Of a DNA stretch of 64,000 bases, positions 43,535 through 52,533 are shown piece after piece. Under the pieces are notes generated by a model. It was not told the DNA's origin. It made no database searches and saw nothing but the letters and a program-made list of their open reading frames with translations. This stretch comes from Halogeometricum sp. S3BR5-2 (GTDB lineage: Archaea > Halobacteriota > Halobacteria > Halobacteriales > Haloferacaceae). The translations under genes were made by a program, and so were the position numbers. The DNA is taken from the NCBI RefSeq assembly GCF_031624635.1, contig NZ_JAMQOQ010000003.1:1-64000 (forward strand), read 5' to 3'. Each line of letters opens with the position of its first letter. The first letter of the stretch is position 1.

Positions 43535-45529
43535 ATGACAGAGGACACCCCTGAAGAACCATCCATCGTCCACGAACCGACCCGAGAGTTCGTCGAGTCG
43601 ACGAACGTCTACGAGTTCATGCAGACGTACGACATCGACGACTACGACGAACTCATCCGTCGAACCACCGAGGAGGTCGACGGTGTCGAAGCGTCGGGCA
43701 TCGAGTGGTTCTGGGACACCATGCCGGAGTACCTCGGTATCGACTTCTACGAACCGTACGAGACGATCCGCGACGACGCCGACGGCCCCCAGTTCACCGA
43801 GTGGTACCCGGGCGGTGAACTCAACCTCGCACACAACCTGGTGGACCGCCACGCCGCCGCCGACGTCGAGACGAGAAACTCCGTCGCGTGTCTCTTCGAG
43901 GGCGAACCCGGCGACACCAGAGAGGTGACCTACCACGAACTGTCTCGACAGTCGAACAAGGTTGCGAACTACCTCGAATCGGTCGGCGTCGAGACCGGTG
44001 ACACCGTTGGAATGTACATGCCGATGGTCCCCGAAGTCATCGCTATTCTGTACGGCTGTTTCAAAGTCGGCGCAATCGCGGTTCCGATATTCTCCGGGTT
44101 CGGCGTCGAGGCGACGGCCACGCGGATCGAAGACTCGGAGTGTTCGGTGCTGTTCACGGGTGACGGCTTCTACCGGCGCGGCAAGTCGCTCACGCTCAAG
44201 GAAGCGGCCGACGACGCCATCGACGAAGCGGGTTACGTCGAGCATACGGTCGTCTACGACCGCCTCGGCGACGACGCCGAGGTTCCGATGGGAGAGCGTG
44301 ACGAGTGGTGGGACGACGCGGTCGAGGGCCACGACGACGAGTACGACACCAAATCGCTGCCCTCCTCACAGGAGTCGATGCTGCTGTACTCCTCGGGGAC
44401 CACCGGTAAACCCAAAGGCATCGTTCACACTCACGCCGGCGTACAGCTACAGTGTGCGAAGGAGATCTACTTCGGCTTCGACCACAAACCCTCGGACCGC
44501 TTCTTCTGGGTGTCGGACATCGGCTGGATGATGGGCCCGTGGACGCTGATAGGGAACCACACCTTCGGCGGGACCGTGTTCATGTACGAAGGGGCGCCCG
44601 ACTATCCCCAGCCGGATCGGTTCTGGGAGATGATCGATCGACACTCGCTCTCGACGTTCGGTATCTCCCCCACGGCCATCAGAGCCCTGCGCAAACACGG
44701 CGACGAGTGGGTCGAGGGACACGACCTCTCCTCGCTACGCCTGCTCGGGTCGACGGGCGAACCGTGGGACCCCGAATCGTGGCAATGGTTCTACGAGCAC
44801 GTCGGCGGCGGCGAGACGCCCATCATGAACATCTCCGGCGGAACCGAGATATGCGGCTGTTTCCTCATGCCGATGCCGAACCAGCCACTGAAGCCGTGTT
44901 CGCTCGGCGGACCGGGGCTAGGGATGAACGTCGACATCGTCGACGACTCCGGGAACTCTATCGCCGACAGTCACGAGCGCGGCTTCCTCGTCGCCCGCGA
45001 CTCCTGTCCCTCGACGACCAAGTCGCTGTGGTCCGGCGACGACCGGTATCTGGAGGAGTACTGGTCGACGTGGGACGACCTCTGGGACCACGGCGACTGG
45101 GCACAGAAGGACGAGGACGGCTTCTGGTTCCTCCACGGGAGAGCTGACGACGCGCTCAACGTCGCGGGCCGGAAGGTCGGCCCCGCGGAGATAGAGAGCG
45201 TTCTCGCCGAACACGAGACGGTGAATCAGGCCGCGGCCGTCGGCGTCCCCGACGAGACGACCGGCACGGCGGTCGTGGCGTACGTCGTGCTCGAAGGCGG
45301 CTACGAGGGAAGCGACGATCTCCGAGCCGAACTGTCGACGCTCGTCGGCGAGGAGCACGGCAAACCGTTCCGCCCGCGCGAGATCCTTTTTGTCCCCGAG
45401 TTCCCGAAGACCCAGTCCGGCAAGGTGATTCGGCGGGCCATCTCGTCGATCTATCAGGGCAAGGAGCTGGGAGATATGTCGAGCATCGAAAACCCCGAGT
45501 CGCTCGACGAGATCGAAGCGGCGTCGTAA
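43535..45529 (+). CDS. AMP-forming acyl-CoA synthetase, acetyl-CoA-synthetase-like (664 aa)
   Basis: Full-length adenylate-forming enzyme. YSSGTTGKPKGIVH is the ATP loop, WDHGDWAQKDEDGFWFLHGR holds the ribose-binding Asp, DDALNVAGRKVGPAEIES is the hinge region and KTQSGKVIRRAI carries the catalytic Lys. The N-terminal domain (YEFMQTYDIDDYDELIRRT) resembles acetyl-CoA-synthetase-type enzymes. It activates a short acid or a beta-oxidation product to its CoA ester. It follows the gamma-CA-like gene by 112 bases on the same strand. Confidence 0.88.
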   Translation: MTEDTPEEPSIVHEPTREFVESTNVYEFMQTYDIDDYDELIRRTTEEVDGVEASGIEWFWDTMPEYLGIDFYEPYETIRDDADGPQFTEWYPGGELNLAHNLVDRHAAADVETRNSVACLFEGEPGDTREVTYHELSRQSNKVANYLESVGVETGDTVGMYMPMVPEVIAILYGCFKVGAIAVPIFSGFGVEATATRIEDSECSVLFTGDGFYRRGKSLTLKEAADDAIDEAGYVEHTVVYDRLGDDAEVPMGERDEWWDDAVEGHDDEYDTKSLPSSQESMLLYSSGTTGKPKGIVHTHAGVQLQCAKEIYFGFDHKPSDRFFWVSDIGWMMGPWTLIGNHTFGGTVFMYEGAPDYPQPDRFWEMIDRHSLSTFGISPTAIRALRKHGDEWVEGHDLSSLRLLGSTGEPWDPESWQWFYEHVGGGETPIMNISGGTEICGCFLMPMPNQPLKPCSLGGPGLGMNVDIVDDSGNSIADSHERGFLVARDSCPSTTKSLWSGDDRYLEEYWSTWDDLWDHGDWAQKDEDGFWFLHGRADDALNVAGRKVGPAEIESVLAEHETVNQAAAVGVPDETTGTAVVAYVVLEGGYEGSDDLRAELSTLVGEEHGKPFRPREILFVPEFPKTQSGKVIRRAISSIYQGKELGDMSSIENPESLDEIEAAS

Positions 45530-45667
45530 CGGGCGGTGTGCGCCGCGTGTGTTGGTGCTTTCGTGTTTCGGCGGGGCGGGTCGCTCCTATCCAATCGGGT
45601 GTGAAGTTGCAAAGAACGTAGAGTGGGCGAGTCTGACGAATCGAACCAGTCGACTCCGCTCCGGCGG

Positions 45668-46111
45668 TCAGTCCGAGCGCTCGGCGTAGGGGGTGACGCC
45701 AGCGGCGTCCATCTGGTCGTGGAACCGCTGCCGTCGGGCCTCCCGTTCCTCGGTCGACATCCGGTCGTTGGTCCATATCTGGCCGCTGGTGTCTTGGTGG
45801 ACCTCGCAGCTGTCGACCTCGTCGAGCGACTCGACGCGTTCGCGCACCTCGTCGTTGATGTCGAGGAAGTACGTACATCGCTGCGAGGTCAGGAGGAGCG
45901 TCACCTCCACGTCGCGGCCGTCGACCGCGATAGACTCGACGAGGCCGAGGTCGAGGATGCTGATCGGGTGGTCGCTCATACAGCTACAGGGGTCGAGCAC
46001 CTCGTCCAGTTGCGCTTTGACCTTCGTTTTGCGCTCATCGTCGAACTCCGTACTCGGCGTGACGTGCGTTGCCTCTTCGGTCCGCGCGTAGGGGTCGGTG
46101 TGCGCAGACAT
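45668..46111 (-). CDS. DUF59/MIP18-type metal-sulfur cluster assembly factor (147 aa)
   Basis: DUF59 domain at about residues 35-105: SILDLGLVESIAVDGRDVEV and a hydrophobic strand followed by a conserved Cys (TSQRCTYF). Two more cysteines (Cys42, Cys44 in DPCSCMSD) lie at the start of the domain. Such proteins help insert Fe-S clusters, and PaaD-like members serve oxygenases. It begins two bases after the amidohydrolase gene, so the two are one transcript, which is an unusual pairing. Confidence 0.75.
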   Translation of the reverse strand: MSAHTDPYARTEEATHVTPSTEFDDERKTKVKAQLDEVLDPCSCMSDHPISILDLGLVESIAVDGRDVEVTLLLTSQRCTYFLDINDEVRERVESLDEVDSCEVHQDTSGQIWTNDRMSTEEREARRQRFHDQMDAAGVTPYAERSD

Positions 46112-46113
46112 GG

Positions 46114-47244
46114 TCAGTCGTCAGATGCGAGAGCCAAGTCGGCCTCGTACGTCGACCACGGCTCGACGGGGAAGTCGCCGGTCTCCTCGCGCTCCGCGCG
46201 GAGCTGGTCCCACTTGTCGCCCTCGATGTCTTTCTTGATCTGCTCGGGGTCCTTTCCGAGGAGCCGGAGCGCGTTCTTGCCGAGGATCTTCTCTTTCATC
46301 TCCTGTGTGACTTCGGGGTAGTCGTAGTCTTCGATGAGGTTTTCGGGCATCTCGAAGTTCCGGATGCCGTCGATGGGGGGCTGGGGATGCAGCGCGGTCG
46401 CACCTCCGGCGTAGACGATGCGGTCCGGGCCGGCCCAGTAGAGCATCTCGCCGAGCGCTTTCGCGAACTTCCGTGGACGGGTGTTGACGAGACAGGCAGT
46501 GTTCTCGAGGTTGGCGTAGACGTTGTCGTGGCTCGCCATCGCGAGCACCGTCTCCTCGACGAACGAGAAGCCCGCGTGGATGATCTCGAAGTTGACATCG
46601 GGGAACGAGTTGGCCGCATCCTCGACGTCGTCGGGCTTGAAGTAGCGAACGGGCGCCGTCGCGAACGGGATGAATTTGTGGATGGCCAGCGTGTCGACCT
46701 CGGAGTCGGCGACCCGCTGAAGGAGAGGCCAGACGGCCTCTTCGGTCAACTGGAGCGAGAGGTCGTTGCCGTTCTGGTAGCGCGCGGGGTAGAATTTGAT
46801 GCCCTCGACCCCGTCTTTCGCGGCGAACTCTTCTATCTGGTCGCCCGCGTCGTCTTCGAGGGGGTTGACGTCGACGTACATCGACACGCGCTCGGGGTTC
46901 TGCTCCATGAACTCGAAACCCTTCTCGCGGGAGACGTACCCGTCGTGGAAGTAATCGTCGAGCGGCAGGGAGTGATAAACCGAGTAGTCGATCTGACTTT
47001 CCAGGAAGAGGAGACGAGCGAGCTCTTCGGGCTGATGGTCGCGGTAGAAGACCTCTTCGGACGGCACGTAGCCGTCAGGGAGGAGCTTCGCACCGAGTTC
47101 GTACGTCTCGTCGTCCCAGATCTGTGCGTGGGGGTGTTTGTGATTCTCTGGCGTGTGGTTGAAGCAGTGTGACACGGAGTCCACTACGAGTGAGCCACTG
47201 TCTAACATCTCGTGGTGTAGGTCAATAGAACCATTATTAAACAT
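46114..47244 (-). CDS. Amidohydrolase-family (TIM-barrel) enzyme (376 aa)
   Basis: A TIM-barrel metal hydrolase or decarboxylase. Visible pieces are the N-terminal VDSVSHCFNHTPENH, GIKFYPARYQ, LAIHKFIPF, EIIHAGFSFVEE and the late RIVYAGG; metal ligands probably include the His of HAGFSF, but a canonical HxH at the start is not clear. I use MFNNGSID (47244), since the longer frame adds only 12 residues. It heads the amidohydrolase-DUF59 pair. Reaction unknown; ring opening, decarboxylation or lactone hydrolysis are possible. Confidence 0.75.
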   Translation of the reverse strand: MFNNGSIDLHHEMLDSGSLVVDSVSHCFNHTPENHKHPHAQIWDDETYELGAKLLPDGYVPSEEVFYRDHQPEELARLLFLESQIDYSVYHSLPLDDYFHDGYVSREKGFEFMEQNPERVSMYVDVNPLEDDAGDQIEEFAAKDGVEGIKFYPARYQNGNDLSLQLTEEAVWPLLQRVADSEVDTLAIHKFIPFATAPVRYFKPDDVEDAANSFPDVNFEIIHAGFSFVEETVLAMASHDNVYANLENTACLVNTRPRKFAKALGEMLYWAGPDRIVYAGGATALHPQPPIDGIRNFEMPENLIEDYDYPEVTQEMKEKILGKNALRLLGKDPEQIKKDIEGDKWDQLRAEREETGDFPVEPWSTYEADLALASDD

Positions 47245-47417
47245 TTGGGTACGCGGCGGCAGTGCACGTGTCGGTAGCAATCGCCTGACTGGTCGCCAAC
47301 TCGAAATCGGTCACCACGCGACACCTGAGCCGGCGGGCGAGATTGGACCAGAGAGTGGAAATCTGGGCCCGAGCGCGAGAAACACTTAATTGAGCGGCAG
47401 GAGCATCTTAGCGTGTT

Positions 47418-48173
47418 ATGTCCGAGCGACTGCAAGGGAAGACAGCACTGGTCACCGGCGGTTCCTCCGGCAACGGACGGGCCATCGCCCGACGGTTCGC
47501 CGAGGAAGGTGCGCGCATCACCGTCGCCGACGTCCGCGAAGACCCACGGATGGGCGGAGAACCGACACACGAACTCATCGCGAGCGAGGGTGGAGACGCA
47601 CAGTTCGTTCAGTGCGACGTCAGCTCGGTCAACGACCTCCGCGCGGCGGTCGATGTCACCGTCGAGGCCTTCGGTTCGCTAGACGTAATGGTCAACAACG
47701 CCGGGGTCGAGCGTCAAAAGCCTCTGGAAGACGTCACGGAGGAGGACTACGAGTGGCTCATGGACATCAACCTCAAGGGCGTGTTCTTCGGAAGTCAGGC
47801 GGCCGTCGAAGCGATGCGCGACCAAGACGACGGCGGCAGCATCATCAACATGTCTTCGATTGGTGGCATCCGCGGCTTGGAGAATTCCTCCCTGTACTGT
47901 ACTTCAAAGGGTGGGGTGACGAACCTAACCCGAGAGCTGGCAGTCGAACACGGCGAGAACGGCGTTCGCGTCAACGCCCTCAATCCGGGATTCATCGAGA
48001 CGGCGATGACGATGGAAGACGGCGACACAGCCGGTGGTATCCTCGGTCAGACGCCGCTGGGGCGCGCAGGCCAACCCGAGGAGGTTGCGGATGCGGCACT
48101 GTTTCTCGCGAGCGACGAGTCGTCCTTCGTCACGGGGCACAACCTCGTCGTGGACGGCGGCTTCACTTCCTAA
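47418..48173 (+). CDS. SDR-family oxidoreductase (251 aa)
   Basis: Short-chain dehydrogenase. TGGSSGNGRAIA is the cofactor loop, NNAGV the conserved strand, and Tyr-Lys catalysis appears in SLYCTSKGG with the preceding Ser in MSSIGG. The C-terminus NLVVDGGFTS is normal. It oxidises or reduces a hydroxy or keto group with NAD(P). Set between the amidohydrolase and the ABC importer, it is a plausible hydroxy-acid dehydrogenase that feeds the BKACE enzyme, which is inference. Confidence 0.88.
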   Translation: MSERLQGKTALVTGGSSGNGRAIARRFAEEGARITVADVREDPRMGGEPTHELIASEGGDAQFVQCDVSSVNDLRAAVDVTVEAFGSLDVMVNNAGVERQKPLEDVTEEDYEWLMDINLKGVFFGSQAAVEAMRDQDDGGSIINMSSIGGIRGLENSSLYCTSKGGVTNLTRELAVEHGENGVRVNALNPGFIETAMTMEDGDTAGGILGQTPLGRAGQPEEVADAALFLASDESSFVTGHNLVVDGGFTS

Positions 48174-48497
48174 ACCGAACGGGGGTAGGCGATGCTCATC
48201 GTTTCGTGCGCGCGAAGACGCCGCGTTCGTCAGCAATCCCGTTGCCCCTGAAAGTAGTTCCTTAGCGTTCTCCGTCGACTTCCGAAATCAGCCATCCGGC
48301 CGCCCTCGACCGCCACGATTGGGGCCGGTGGTGGATTCGATGTAATCGACAACGTCGACGAGCACGAACTCGTCGTCGGTGTGGGTCGGAAGGATGTGCT
48401 CGAGCGCCTGCCGTGCCGTACAGTTCTGTGGACGTGGATCTGCGGGTCGCACGGAGGGGGGGGCAGAGACAGAAAGGAAAAACGGAGAAGAGTCGCT
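48174..48497. other. Intergenic stretch with a UspA-like remnant
   Basis: About 320 bases after the SDR gene. It holds a likely UspA-type fragment (48288-48458, minus) and a G-rich tract near 48460-48475. No intact gene. Confidence 0.4.
48288..48458 (-). pseudogene. UspA-like N-terminal remnant
   Basis: A minus frame reads TARQALEHILPTHTDDEFVL followed by VDVVDYIES, which matches the opening alpha-beta-alpha of universal stress proteins. It then runs into low-complexity residues (RGGRGRPDG) and stops at 48288-48290. The first ten residues and the ATP-loop are missing, so it is a decayed fragment. The match is by pattern only. Confidence 0.35.
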
Positions 48498-49490
48498 CTA
48501 CTTCACCACATCAATCTTCTCACGGTCGATCGACAGGGCGACCGCCGCGACAACCACGAGCCCCAGGATTATCTCTTGGACGAACGAGTCGATGCCGAGC
48601 AGGTTCATCCCGTTGTTCAGGACCGCGATAACGAGTACGCCCAGAATGGTCCGATGGGGTCCGCCGACGCCGCCGGTCAGCGCCGTCCCGCCCATGACGA
48701 TGGCGGCGATGCTGGGTAGTAAGAGCCCACTCCCGATGTTCGGAGAGGCCGACGAAATGCGCAGCGTCAGCAGGACGCCGGCAGTGCCGCAGAGCAGTCC
48801 CGACAGCACGAAGGGGTATATCTTGTAGCGGTCGACCTTCGCACCGGCCAACTCAACGACGCGTTCGTTCTCACCCAGCGCGAAGCAGTACCGGCCGAAC
48901 TTCGTCCGGAAGGCCAAGACGATGGTGCCCACGTAGATGAGGAGCCCCCAGAGCACGAGGTTGGGGATACCGAGGACGTCCCCGGTCGAGATGGTGCGAA
49001 TGGCGGAATTCCGGAAGGTGATGGTTGAGCCACCGGTGATGATCTTCCCCACTCCGGCCATCACCGAGAGCGTCCCGAGCGTGACCAGGAACGAGGGCAC
49101 TTTGAGCTTCGTGAAGACGATGCCGTTGAACAGGCCGGCGAGCATCCCGACGCCGATGGCGAGCGGGATGGCCGCCAGACCCAGACCGAACTGCGAGATC
49201 AGGACGACGGTTACGACTCCCGTCAGCAGCACGACCGACTCGACCGAGAGGTCGATACTCTGCTGGAGGATGGGAAAGGTCCCCGCCAGAGCCACTAACA
49301 GCAACGTAACCGCGTTCTTCGCCACGTTGTCGAGCAGGTTCCCCTCGGTGAAGAAGCGCTCCGTCGTGAACGTGAATATGAGTATCAGCCCGAACAACAT
49401 GACGAACGGGCCGAGGTCCTGTATCCAATCGTGAAGGGTGCGCTGCTCTCGTTGGGCGGTTATCCAATCGCTCAAATTACTTGTACTCAT
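48498..49490 (-). CDS. ABC importer permease, RbsC-like (330 aa)
   Basis: About nine hydrophobic segments; the blocks LSVESVVLLTGVVTVVLIS, LVTLGTLSVMAGVG and GSGLLLPSIAAIVMGGTALT are typical of the ribose/autoinducer (RbsC) permease family. It ends just inside the membrane with a short DREKID tail. Third gene of the importer cluster (binding protein, ATPase, permease), starting one base after the ATPase stop. It forms the membrane pore, probably as a dimer. Confidence 0.9.
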   Translation of the reverse strand: MSTSNLSDWITAQREQRTLHDWIQDLGPFVMLFGLILIFTFTTERFFTEGNLLDNVAKNAVTLLLVALAGTFPILQQSIDLSVESVVLLTGVVTVVLISQFGLGLAAIPLAIGVGMLAGLFNGIVFTKLKVPSFLVTLGTLSVMAGVGKIITGGSTITFRNSAIRTISTGDVLGIPNLVLWGLLIYVGTIVLAFRTKFGRYCFALGENERVVELAGAKVDRYKIYPFVLSGLLCGTAGVLLTLRISSASPNIGSGLLLPSIAAIVMGGTALTGGVGGPHRTILGVLVIAVLNNGMNLLGIDSFVQEIILGLVVVAAVALSIDREKIDVVK

Positions 49491-49491
49491 T

Positions 49492-51066
49492 TCAAATCAT
49501 CTCCTGTATCAGGTCTTCTTCGGTCGGTTTGTTGCCCGGCGAGGCGTCGAAGGGCTCGCCGACGAACTCGCCTTTCGCCATCACGGCGATACGGTTGGAC
49601 ATACCGATGACTTCGGGCAGTTCGTCGCCGATGAAGACGATCGAGACGCCCTGGTCGGTCAGTTCACGGCAGAGACGGTACACCTCCTCTTTGGCACCGA
49701 CGTCGATGCCCCGAGTCACGTTGTCCATCACGAGCACCGGGGTCTCTTGCGCTAGCCAGCGAGCGATAACGACCTTCTGCTGGTTCCCGCCGCTCAGGCC
49801 GTGCACCAGCGCGTCGGGTCCCGGCGTCTTGATCGACAGCTCCTCGATGGCGTCGAGGGTCGCTTTCTCCTCGGCGTCCAGATCGAGCAGCGGCATGTTG
49901 CCGTGCATGTCTCGAACCATCGCCAGAGAGGTGTTGACTAACACCGACTGGTAGAGTAGCAAGCCCTCCGATTTCCGGTCTTTCGGAATGTAGCCGACGC
50001 CCGCGTCGACCATGTCGGAGACCGTCGGGCTCTGCAGTGTGGTGCCGTCGACGGATATCGAGCCATCAGCCGTGCTGAGATCTCCCGCAAGGAGGCGGCC
50101 TAACCGCTGCTTGCCCGAGCCCTCGACGCCGACGATACCGAATATCTCCCCCGCACGGACTGAGAAGGATATCGGACCGACCGCGTCTTCGTGAACGACC
50201 TCGTTGACGGTCAGCGTCGTCTCGCCGAGGTCGGTCTCACGCTGTTGGTCGGGGACTCGATAGTACTCGTCGGCGGTCTCCCGGCCGACCATCGCCTGCT
50301 GCAGCGAATCCGTGGTCGCTTCGGCCGCAGTGGTGTCGTCGACGCGCTCCCCGTCCTTGAGGACGTAGATCCGGTCGGAGATCTGCAACACCTCGTCGAG
50401 TTCGTGGGAGACGAAAACGAACGTCGCCCGGTCTCGGAGGTCGTCCACGAGATCGAAGAGAATCTCCCGGCCGCTCTCCTCGAGCCCGGCCGTCGGCTCG
50501 TCGAGGAGGATGACGGGGTTCTCGGACTTCTGAGAGACGTGGAACGCCTTCGCGATCTCGAGCATCTGGCGCTCGTTGAACGTATAGTTGCGCACGCGCT
50601 CGTCCACGTCGATGTTGATGCCCAAGTCGTCGACGAAGGCCTGGGCCTCCTCGCGCATCTGTTCTTTCTTGAGGACCCCGAACTGCTCCATCTCGCGCCC
50701 GAGGTAGAGGTTCTCGTACCCCCGCATGGTCGTGATAACGTCCTGTTCTTGGTGGACGAGCGAGACGCCGTAGTTCGCTGCCTCGCGCGGACTCGTGAAC
50801 GTGACCGCTTCCCCGTCGACGTACAACCGGCCCTCGTCGGCCTCCAACACGCCGGTCAGGATGTTCAGTAGCGTGCTCTTGCCTGCGCCGTTCTCTCCGA
50901 CCAGACCGATGACCTCGCCGTGGTCGACCGCCAGCGACACGTCTTTGAGAGCCTGCACGTGGCGAAACGACTTCGAGATGCCCTCGACGCGGAAGCTGTG
51001 ATCGTTCCCGCCAGTCGGACTGTCTCGGTCTGCGTCCGCGACGTTAGTGTGTGTCTGTGATGCCAT
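49492..51066 (-). CDS. ABC importer ATPase with two nucleotide-binding domains (524 aa)
   Basis: RbsA-like fused ATPase. Domain 1 has Walker A GENGAGKST, Walker B VILLDEPTAGL and the odd signature FNERQMLEIAKAF; domain 2 has Walker A GVEGSGKQR with a non-standard Gln, signature LSGGNQQKVVIARWL and VLVMDNVTRGIDVG where Asn replaces the usual catalytic Glu. Thus each site is probably completed by one good and one weak half. It starts at MASQTHT (51066), 17 bases after the binding-protein stop; the longer frame in this region is not coding. It powers import. Confidence 0.9.
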   Translation of the reverse strand: MASQTHTNVADADRDSPTGGNDHSFRVEGISKSFRHVQALKDVSLAVDHGEVIGLVGENGAGKSTLLNILTGVLEADEGRLYVDGEAVTFTSPREAANYGVSLVHQEQDVITTMRGYENLYLGREMEQFGVLKKEQMREEAQAFVDDLGINIDVDERVRNYTFNERQMLEIAKAFHVSQKSENPVILLDEPTAGLEESGREILFDLVDDLRDRATFVFVSHELDEVLQISDRIYVLKDGERVDDTTAAEATTDSLQQAMVGRETADEYYRVPDQQRETDLGETTLTVNEVVHEDAVGPISFSVRAGEIFGIVGVEGSGKQRLGRLLAGDLSTADGSISVDGTTLQSPTVSDMVDAGVGYIPKDRKSEGLLLYQSVLVNTSLAMVRDMHGNMPLLDLDAEEKATLDAIEELSIKTPGPDALVHGLSGGNQQKVVIARWLAQETPVLVMDNVTRGIDVGAKEEVYRLCRELTDQGVSIVFIGDELPEVIGMSNRIAVMAKGEFVGEPFDASPGNKPTEEDLIQEMI

Positions 51067-51083
51067 GGGGTGTGTGGTGAAAG

Positions 51084-52409
51084 TTATTCGAGGGGGTTCG
51101 ATTGGAATCGATCCGTGTATAGCTGGGTCGTTTCCTTCTGGGCGGCGTCGTCGGTGTAAACGCCCGGCAGGCTGTAGTCGTTCGGCTTGTCTGCCTCCTT
51201 CCAGTCGAGGACCTGCTTCATGTCCTCGAGACCCATGGGCTGCATGTCGATCTGGGGGTCCCAGGCGTCCTCGCCGGATTCTACGACGGACATCTTCTTC
51301 CAGTCGTAGGGCGTCTCGCCCGAGAAGATGGCCTCGTTGTAGTCGGCGGCGTCGACGACCGGAAGCCGGTCGACCGTGTCGGTCCACTCGTCCGGGTTCT
51401 TTACACAGACCGGCGCGTTGAACGACATCATCTTCTCCGCGGGGCTGAGCGCGTGTCCGTTGATGTAGTCGTGACACTTCGCGACCGACCAGCCGGCCTG
51501 CCACGGACCCATGCCCGAGACGGTGCCGGTCATCCGCTCCTCGGCGACGGCCGCAAGCCCGGGCTCGCTGGCGTCGATGCCGACGACGGGCACATCGATG
51601 TCGTTCTCCTCGAGGATAGTGAGCCCGCCCAGCGCGACGGCGTCGTTCTGGCCGAAGTAGCCGTCGATATCGTCCCCGAACTGGGAGACCTTGTCGTTCA
51701 TGACCGAGCGAGCGTCCGAGCGGATGAAGTTGCCCGGCTGGCGTGGTCCCGCCATCTCGATGTCGGGATACTCCTCCATCGCCAAGTCGACACCCTTGTT
51801 CCGGCCGATGTTCGGGGCCGTGCCCCGGTTGCCCTCGATGTGGACGAACGTCCCGCTGCCGCCCATCGCCTCGAACAGCATCTTTGCGGCGCTGTAGGCG
51901 TGGTTGACGAAGTGGGGCGTGAAGAACGTCACGTACTCGTTGCCGGCATCCTGCGGGACGTACCAATCGGCGATTGTGACCGCAAGTACACCCGGAGTGC
52001 CCGACTCCACCAGCGTCTCCGCGAGCGTGATTGCGGCGGCGTTGGTGTAGGTCTGCCCGACGATGAAGTCCGCGTTGTTCGACACCGCTGTGTCGAACTG
52101 CTGTTGCTGCGTCTGAACCTCGCCGTTGTTCGTTTGGACGTTCGTCTCGTAGCCGAAGGCCTCGCAAGCCTCGAGATAACCCTTCTCCCAGCTGAGCCAG
52201 TAGGAGTTCTGTCGGTTGGCGATGGACCCCATCGAAGTCGACGACCCGCCACCGCCCGAGCCACCTGAACCGCCCGAGGACGTCGACGACCCGCCACCGC
52301 CCGAGCCACCTACACATCCGGCCAGGCCGCCCAGTGCGATCGCGGACCCGCCAACGGCGCTTTTCCTGATAAACTGGCGCCTCGACTGATTACTGCTATC
52401 TCGTACCAT
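51084..52409 (-). CDS. ABC importer substrate-binding lipoprotein (441 aa)
   Basis: Periplasmic-binding-protein type I domain. SRRQFIRK (twin arginine) and LAGC (lipobox) mark a Tat-exported lipoprotein. A Gly/Ser linker (residues about 35-60) contains a direct repeat at the DNA level. Blocks YFGQNDAVALGGL and VPVVGIDASEPGLAAV are hinge and ligand-pocket segments of ribose-type binding proteins. First gene of the importer cluster. Ligand is unknown; despite sugar-type family, the block suggests a hydroxy acid, polyol or similar. Confidence 0.88.
   Translation of the reverse strand: MVRDSSNQSRRQFIRKSAVGGSAIALGGLAGCVGGSGGGGSSTSSGGSGGSGGGGSSTSMGSIANRQNSYWLSWEKGYLEACEAFGYETNVQTNNGEVQTQQQQFDTAVSNNADFIVGQTYTNAAAITLAETLVESGTPGVLAVTIADWYVPQDAGNEYVTFFTPHFVNHAYSAAKMLFEAMGGSGTFVHIEGNRGTAPNIGRNKGVDLAMEEYPDIEMAGPRQPGNFIRSDARSVMNDKVSQFGDDIDGYFGQNDAVALGGLTILEENDIDVPVVGIDASEPGLAAVAEERMTGTVSGMGPWQAGWSVAKCHDYINGHALSPAEKMMSFNAPVCVKNPDEWTDTVDRLPVVDAADYNEAIFSGETPYDWKKMSVVESGEDAWDPQIDMQPMGLEDMKQVLDWKEADKPNDYSLPGVYTDDAAQKETTQLYTDRFQSNPLE
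52236..52315 (-). repeat. Direct repeat coding for the Gly/Ser linker
   Basis: A unit of about 30 bases starting GTCGACGACCCGCCACCGC (plus strand) occurs twice, near 52236 and 52281. It makes the linker sequence GGSGGGGSSTS appear twice in the binding lipoprotein. Likely arisen by slippage. Confidence 0.6.
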
Positions 52410-52439
52410 GTTTCCGTCACTGTGATTTCGTGAGTGCCC

Positions 52440-52450
52440 CAATATATAGT
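52440..52450 (-). promoter_or_regulatory. TATA box for the importer operon
   Basis: AATATATAG (plus strand) lies 31-41 bases before the binding-protein start at 52409, as expected for the transcript of the three importer genes. Confidence 0.4.
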
Positions 52451-52533
52451 TTATTATTGTTCATGCGATACATCCCCTCAGCCGTTACTCTCACCGAGCG
52501 TATTCCTTCGGGCGGCTCGCGCGTCGGGGTTTG

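Noticed and set aside
51067-52317. N-terminal extension of the importer ATPase of more than 400 residues
   Set aside because: The extra part is a shadow of the binding-lipoprotein gene in another frame; the real ATPase starts at MASQTHT after the lipoprotein stop.
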